NCBI GenBank assembly: GCA_035295665.1
Contig: DATGIQ010000092.1
Coordinates: 1-8,421 of the forward strand
Direction of reading: 5' to 3'
From: DATGIQ01 sp035295665
GTDB lineage: Bacteria > Planctomycetota > Planctomycetia > Gemmatales > Gemmataceae
Length of the DNA stretch: 8,421 nt
Both the position numbers and the translations under genes were made by a program. The notes below the pieces were generated by a model. It was not told the DNA's origin. It did no database searches and saw only the letters and a list, made by a program, of their open reading frames with translations. This document shows, piece after piece, positions 5,419 through 8,421 of this stretch (within the stretch, counting starts at the first letter, position 1; each line of letters begins with the position of its first letter).

Positions 5419-5907
5419 TTATCGTACGCTACCCTGAGACTTCAGCGCCGCCTGAATAATCGCCACCGCTTCTGCGCCCCCTATTTCCTTCCTCGTGCCC
5501 GGCCGCTTGAGCAGCTCCTGCGCCAACACCCGGACCGCATGGACAAAGCCTGGCCTTGCTACCAATTCCTCCGCCAGCTGTGACAATTCTTTTCGCAGCT
5601 TTTCACGCTCCTGCTCGTCCGTGATCCGCGGCAACAGTCCTTCTTCAATAACCTCCCGGTCTACATCGCAGCATTCGGCATCGTACCGACCGAATAACTT
5701 CTCTTCGACCACCCGCCCTAAAGCCGCCACGATGGCGCAGGCACGCACTAAACCCCGTTCCACAGCCTCGCCGATCGTAAGGCCGGGGACATACTGACTG
5801 AGCATTGGAGTAATGTACACTGACCGGATCGGCATCCCCAACAAATACGCTCCTACCACGTGCCCGCTCTCGTGATGTGCTGCCACCGTGTAATCATAAT
5901 CGCTCAT
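5419..5907 (-). CDS. Small stand-alone M41-like (FtsH-protease-like) zinc peptidase
   Basis: The 162-residue protein begins MSDYDYTVAAHHESGHVV. HESGH at residues 12-16 is an HExxH zinc site in the form used by peptidase family M41, the protease part of FtsH (HEAGH). Residues 17-34 (VGAYLLG-PIRSVYITP) follow the M41 pattern. ALGRVVEEKLFG at 62-73 matches the AGRAAEELVFG block, and D81 in CCDVDREV is in place for the third zinc ligand. A charged helix (EQEREKLRKELSQLAEELV) follows. There is no AAA+ ATPase domain and no membrane segment, so substrates and partners are unknown. I chose the ATG at 5907 because GAAAGGA lies 6 bases upstream; an ATG at 5967 would add 20 residues without a match. It is 44 bases downstream of a membrane-protein gene on the same strand, likely one operon. 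The TAA stop lies only 32 bases from the IS3 fragment start. Confidence 0.75.
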   Translation of the reverse strand: MSDYDYTVAAHHESGHVVGAYLLGMPIRSVYITPMLSQYVPGLTIGEAVERGLVRACAIVAALGRVVEEKLFGRYDAECCDVDREVIEEGLLPRITDEQEREKLRKELSQLAEELVARPGFVHAVRVLAQELLKRPGTRKEIGGAEAVAIIQAALKSQGSVR

Positions 5908-5951
5908 CCTTCGTCCTTTCATCCAATGACAGAATCCAACTGCGAGGCTGC

Positions 5952-6653
5952 CTAACTTGTGGGCCACAAGCGGAGGTGAACGTCATCGCGGCTTGGCCCA
6001 CCATTCCTAAGTTCAAAGTCCTTCTGTGCCTGGCCGCTCTCGTAGTACACCGTCACCCGAACACGATACCGTCCCTGTGGAAGACGCCAGTTCGGGTTCT
6101 TTCCACTATGCGCCGGCAGATAACTCTCGTTGGTAAAAATGTAGCAATCAGGATCGTTTTCCTGTTTGATTGCTATGGGAATTCTTTCATCGAGATGACT
6201 GTGCACGTCTGCCCGTCGCCCCTGGATGGCCCGCGGAAGATCAAACACGTTGCCAACCTGATTTCCCACTGCAAATTGAACTGTGGGCTCTGGTTGCGAG
6301 GACCATCGCGCAGGAATCTCCTCCCTAATTGCTGGTTCGCCATGCTCGCGAAACACTTCAATGGTCGCTCTACAAGCCCACGCCGGTCTGCGGCCCGGTC
6401 TATTCCGAACGACGATGTTATAGAATTCAAGATCGACGTTTTGTGCGCGGCTCATGTCCGCCACAAGATCTAGCAAGGGCTGGGCTCTTGCCTCCAGCCA
6501 GCGTCCTGCGATGACAGAGCCCACTATGCCCAAAACGAAGCCTATCGAGAGTGTTACAAGTTCTCCATAGCTTCCCCCTGCGACTGGCGGCTCAACCGCT
6601 GCCGGCACGGCTACCGCCAAGCTTCCAATTAATCCCAGCATCGCGAACGCCAT
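5952..6653 (-). CDS. Membrane-anchored protein of unknown function
   Basis: The 233-residue protein starts at the ATG at 6653-6651, with AGGGGA 8 bases upstream. Residues 3-20 are a hydrophobic stretch ending V-P-A-A, which could be a membrane segment or signal-like sequence; residues 32-50 (LVTLSIGFVLGIVGSVIAG) are a clear membrane helix followed by basic R51 and R56. The soluble part (60-233) looks beta-rich: LEFYNIVVRNRPGRRPAWACRA runs at 75-96, PARWSSQPEP at 114-123 and GRYRVRVTVYYESGQ at 194-208. A strand with V-N-R-G--PA--CRA followed by RW---PEP recurs in small hypothetical proteins that I remember, but I know no function for them. By the positive-inside rule the soluble domain would be cytoplasmic (inferred). 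It precedes the M41-like peptidase gene by 44 bases and may anchor or present substrates to it. The gene looks intact. Confidence 0.68.
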   Translation of the reverse strand: MAFAMLGLIGSLAVAVPAAVEPPVAGGSYGELVTLSIGFVLGIVGSVIAGRWLEARAQPLLDLVADMSRAQNVDLEFYNIVVRNRPGRRPAWACRATIEVFREHGEPAIREEIPARWSSQPEPTVQFAVGNQVGNVFDLPRAIQGRRADVHSHLDERIPIAIKQENDPDCYIFTNESYLPAHSGKNPNWRLPQGRYRVRVTVYYESGQAQKDFELRNGGPSRDDVHLRLWPTS

Positions 6654-6692
6654 GTTGGCTTCCCCTGAAAGTTCGAGCCCACATAGATTATC

Positions 6693-7552
6693 CTAGAGAA
6701 TTCTGTTTTCTTTCCTCCTGCACTGCCGCAGCCGGTGGACCGTGTAATAATCCACCAGCGACGCATAATACGTGATGTTTTCCTTCGAGATGTTGAGGCA
6801 CGGCAACAGCCGCTGCGACAGGTCGTACAGCGCTTGCATCTCCTCGCGACGCTCGGCTTCGCGCTGGATTTCCTGGTGGCTGAAGTCCTTTGGGTCGCGC
6901 TTGAGCAGAGTGATGGCGTGCAGCCCCTGCGGGTTTTCGAGCAAGCGGTCCAAGGCGGGTTAGCAGACGCGTCCACGTGCTGGTCCATGATCGCCGCCAG
7001 GCGGCCCTGCTCCTGCGCCAGCGCCCCACCGACGGCATCTTGCATGGTGCTGTATCCCGGAGCGACGATGCGCTGGTCTGCCAGCCAGCGCAGCAGTTCG
7101 CGAAAAACGTAAATCGGCTTGCTGCAGACGGCCGCGGCCCGCCGGGCGCGCTCCCTCAAGGCAGCGTGTTCTTTGGAACTCCACGCTCGGTAACCGGCAT
7201 GCGTGAGAATCATGCGTTGCTGCTGGAGTCGGGTCACCTTGCTGATCTCGGGATCGGCGACCAGGAAACTTGGAAAATACCGTTCCTGTAGGAACCGGAT
7301 GTCCTCGGCAGCTTCCTGCGGCTTAAAGACGAAGAACATCTTGCGCGCTTTGAAATACGCGGATTGCAGGATGAAATAGATCTTGGCGTTGATGAACCGC
7401 AGTTGTTCCATCGCCGCCTGCTCTGCGGGGGACAGCGCGAAATATTCAATCCGTTCTTCCTCCGTGAAGCATGGCCGCCCGTAGAGCGCGTCCATTTCCT
7501 CGTGGTTCAGGATGACGAGACGCTTTCCGGGATTGTCTATCGTTTTTTCCAT
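6693..7552 (-). pseudogene. tnpA: Third Tn3-family transposase: N-terminal third, frameshifted and truncated
   Basis: Starting from ATG 7552-7550 (GGAGGAG 9 bases upstream), the translation reads NHEEMDALYGRPCFTEEERI, EYFALSPAEQAAMEQLRFI, AYFKARKMFFVFKPQEAAED, LQERYFPSFLV, RMILTHAGYRAW and YVFRELLRWLADQRIVAPGY. This is the DUF4158-type N-terminus of a Tn3-family TnpA from a lineage clearly different from the other two relics. At about 6957-6962 the frame breaks (a one-base loss fits), and the next frame continues ALDRLLENPQGLHAITLLK, DLSQRLLPCLNISKENITYY, LVDYYTVHRLRQ. Homology stops near 6720 and the frame ends at 6693. About 285 codons remain of roughly 1000; the whole catalytic domain is missing. 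An upstream in-frame start at 7621 adds only unrelated residues. The membrane-protein gene begins 40 bases beyond the end. Confidence 0.88.
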
Positions 7553-7679
7553 GTCGCAAAACTCCTCCGTTCTGCGACGCGGGCGTGCCAGAAAGCACAC
7601 CGCAAGTTGTTCTTGTTGCAAATCTTGGCCGCAGAATGCTCTGGTTGCGCGACATCATGTGCAACGCCTTTTACTCCTT
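7553..7679. promoter_or_regulatory. Intergenic region between divergent tnpA and tnpR remnants, likely former res site
   Basis: In Tn3-type transposons with divergent tnpA and tnpR, the resolution site and both promoters lie between them. This 127-base gap has a dyad at 7645-7666 (GTTGC ... GCAAC, with ACATCATGT inside) and an AT-rich stretch before the tnpR ATG. I could not align it to known res subsites; the assignment rests on position. Confidence 0.35.
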
Positions 7680-7988
7680 ATGCATATCGGCTACGCCAGA
7701 GTATCTCCTGATGACTAGAACCTCGAATGGAGAGAGGCAGGGTGCGATCGAATCTGCCAGGAAAAGCTGTCCGGTGCGAACCGCCAGCGGCCCGAGTGGG
7801 CGAGAATGCTTGAGGTGCGATTCGGGCGGCCAGCCAGCCTGACCACGGAACAAGCTGCGCTCGCCAGACGGCTGCTGGATGAGGGGCAATCCGCCAAGGA
7901 GGTCGCCAAAATGTTTGGCGTCAACCGCTCGACCATCTACCGGACGGCAGCAGCGGAGGAAAAGCAGCTATCCAGCAAGGTGGCTTGA
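7680..7988 (+). pseudogene. tnpR: Serine resolvase/invertase (tnpR-like), with a stop codon and deleted catalytic core
   Basis: ATG at 7680 opens MHIGYARVSPDD, the N-terminus of small serine recombinases with the catalytic Ser at residue 9. Codon 13 is TAG where relatives have Gln (CAG to TAG fits one base change). The same frame then reads NLEW-REAGCDRICQEKLSGA, RQRPEWARML, and jumps to a C-terminal HTH: RPASLTTEQAALARRLLDEG, SAKEVAKMFGVNRSTIYRT, ending at TGA 7988. Intact proteins are about 180-200 residues; only about 100 codons remain. Roughly five codons are missing after NLE, and the catalytic Arg/Asp core and the E helix between ARML and the HTH are gone. All pieces remain in one frame. 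The region from the ATG at 7806 could still yield a 60-residue HTH protein, but no ribosome binding site supports that. It is divergent from the tnpA relic and probably from the same transposon. Confidence 0.85.
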
Positions 7989-8020
7989 TCGCTTATGGTG
8001 GTCTTCTATAGGGTTACGGC

Positions 8021-8058
8021 CCAACTATACCTTTTCGCGGGGATATGCAAAAAACCCC
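8021..8058 (-). repeat. Candidate Tn3-type terminal inverted repeat (right end)
   Basis: Read on the minus strand from 8058, the sequence begins GGGGTTTTTTGCATATCCCC and continues with a CGCGAAAAGG core. Tn3-family ends usually begin GGGG, are about 38 bases long and contain a GGAAAA-like core. It lies 33 bases past the tnpR remnant, on the side where the transposon should end. The inner end lacks the common TAAG. The matching left end is not in the window because that side was deleted, so pairing cannot be tested. Confidence 0.35.
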
Positions 8059-8081
8059 AAGCTCCGGCTTACCTGAGGACC

Positions 8082-8099
8082 GATCCCGCTATCGGGATC
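8082..8099. repeat. Perfect 7-bp hairpin outside the third Tn3
   Basis: GATCCCG (8082-8088), loop CTAT, CGGGATC (8093-8099). A further TCCCGATCC follows at about 8107-8115, so the same stem can pair alternatively. There is no T-run. It may be a target-side structure or a chance repeat. Between 8059 and 8271 I see no convincing gene. Confidence 0.3.
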
Positions 8100-8271
8100 T
8101 GGATGTCCCGATCCGTGTTGGCGCCGAACCAAGAAAGGGCTCATTCCCCATGCCGAAACCCACAACCGGACGAAGCACCAGCCGCACCATCAGCGGCCGC
8201 GCTCATAGTCCGCCTATAGTTCCGCGCGACCAGCCCTCACAAAAGGGCCAGAGATCACGCTTGTTTTGGGA

Positions 8272-8400
8272 CTAGAAGAATACGTACGATGCCCCAAACT
8301 GAGCCGCGTAGACTCCGAGCAGCACACTGCTGATCCCAACAACTACCGCCGCGACCGGCGCCCATAGGCTCTAAGTCCCGCCGATCCAAGGCAATCGCAT
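8272..8400 (-). pseudogene. Possible small single-pass membrane protein gene with an in-frame stop
   Basis: On the minus strand the ATG at 8400-8398 gives MRLPWIGGT, then TAG at codon 10, then in the same frame SLWAPVAAVVVGISSVLLGV, YAAQFGASYVFF and a stop at 8274-8272. The part after the stop is a clean hydrophobic helix, the kind seen in small membrane proteins of about 40 residues. GGGA lies 6 bases before the ATG. The continuity of a membrane-like frame across a single stop suggests a recently broken small gene, but so short a frame could be chance. I do not recognise a family. Confidence 0.28.
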
Positions 8401-8421
8401 CTTATTTCCCAGAAAATGCGG

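Noticed and set aside
5908..5967. The upstream ATG at 5967 as the start of the M41-like peptidase
   Set aside because: It would overlap the preceding gene's end and adds 20 residues with no M41 match, while the ATG at 5907 has a well-placed GAAAGGA.
8150..8275. A 41-codon plus-strand frame (MPKPTTGRSTSR...)
   Set aside because: Low-complexity basic sequence, poorly spaced AAAGGG upstream and no recognisable family; not enough to call a gene.
1..8421. CRISPR arrays, tRNA or rRNA genes
   Set aside because: No regularly spaced direct repeats with spacers, no tRNA-like cloverleaf with CCA or T-loop signature, and no rRNA-like conserved stretches were seen by eye.

Overview
This window looks like an accessory, transposon-scarred stretch of a GC-rich bacterial genome or plasmid. 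The host is probably Gram-negative, but that is an inference from base composition and the type of mobile elements; nothing here fixes the taxon. The clearest recognisable content is transposon genes, most of them broken: pieces of at least three different Tn3-family transposases, a piece of a conjugative relaxase (MobF/TrwC type), a piece of an IS3-family transposase and a dead serine resolvase. One complete IS21-family insertion sequence sits among them. Two apparently intact non-transposon genes and the start of a third are embedded in or beside this debris.

Layout. 1-413 (minus): 5' part of a gene running off the left edge, with a response-regulator-receiver-like pattern but without the usual acidic residues. 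414-866: no convincing gene; it holds a short hairpin and, from about 786, a stretch that resembles the 5' end of a group II intron (weak). 867-1878 (plus): a mosaic made of a Tn3 transposase C-terminal fragment, a relaxase N-terminal fragment in another frame, and a second Tn3 transposase's N-terminal region fused in frame to the relaxase piece. 1879-4509: IS21-family element (istA, istB, inverted ends, ACGAA target duplication, and an unusually long hairpin-rich 3' tail). Removing the element and one ACGAA copy restores the interrupted Tn3 frame exactly. 4515-5178: the rest of that Tn3 transposase, itself carrying a large internal deletion. 5179-5386 (minus): IS3-type transposase N-terminal fragment with an in-frame stop.

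5419-6653 (minus): a two-gene unit, a membrane-anchored protein of unknown function followed 44 bases later by a small stand-alone M41-like (FtsH-protease-like) zinc peptidase. 6693-7552 (minus): a third Tn3 transposase, N-terminal third only and frameshifted. 7680-7988 (plus): a divergent tnpR-like resolvase with a stop at codon 13 and an excised catalytic core. The 127 bases between the two would hold the res site. A GGGG-ended sequence at 8021-8058 may be the right end of this third Tn3. 8059-8421 is mostly without genes, apart from a possible small membrane protein reading frame (minus) that carries a stop codon.

How it works together: the only fully competent-looking machinery is IstA (DDE transposase) plus IstB (AAA+ helper). 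Two Tn3 relics, the relaxase piece and the IS3 piece record successive insertion and deletion events with short microhomologies at several joints. The peptidase/membrane-protein pair is the best candidate for uncharacterised live cargo.
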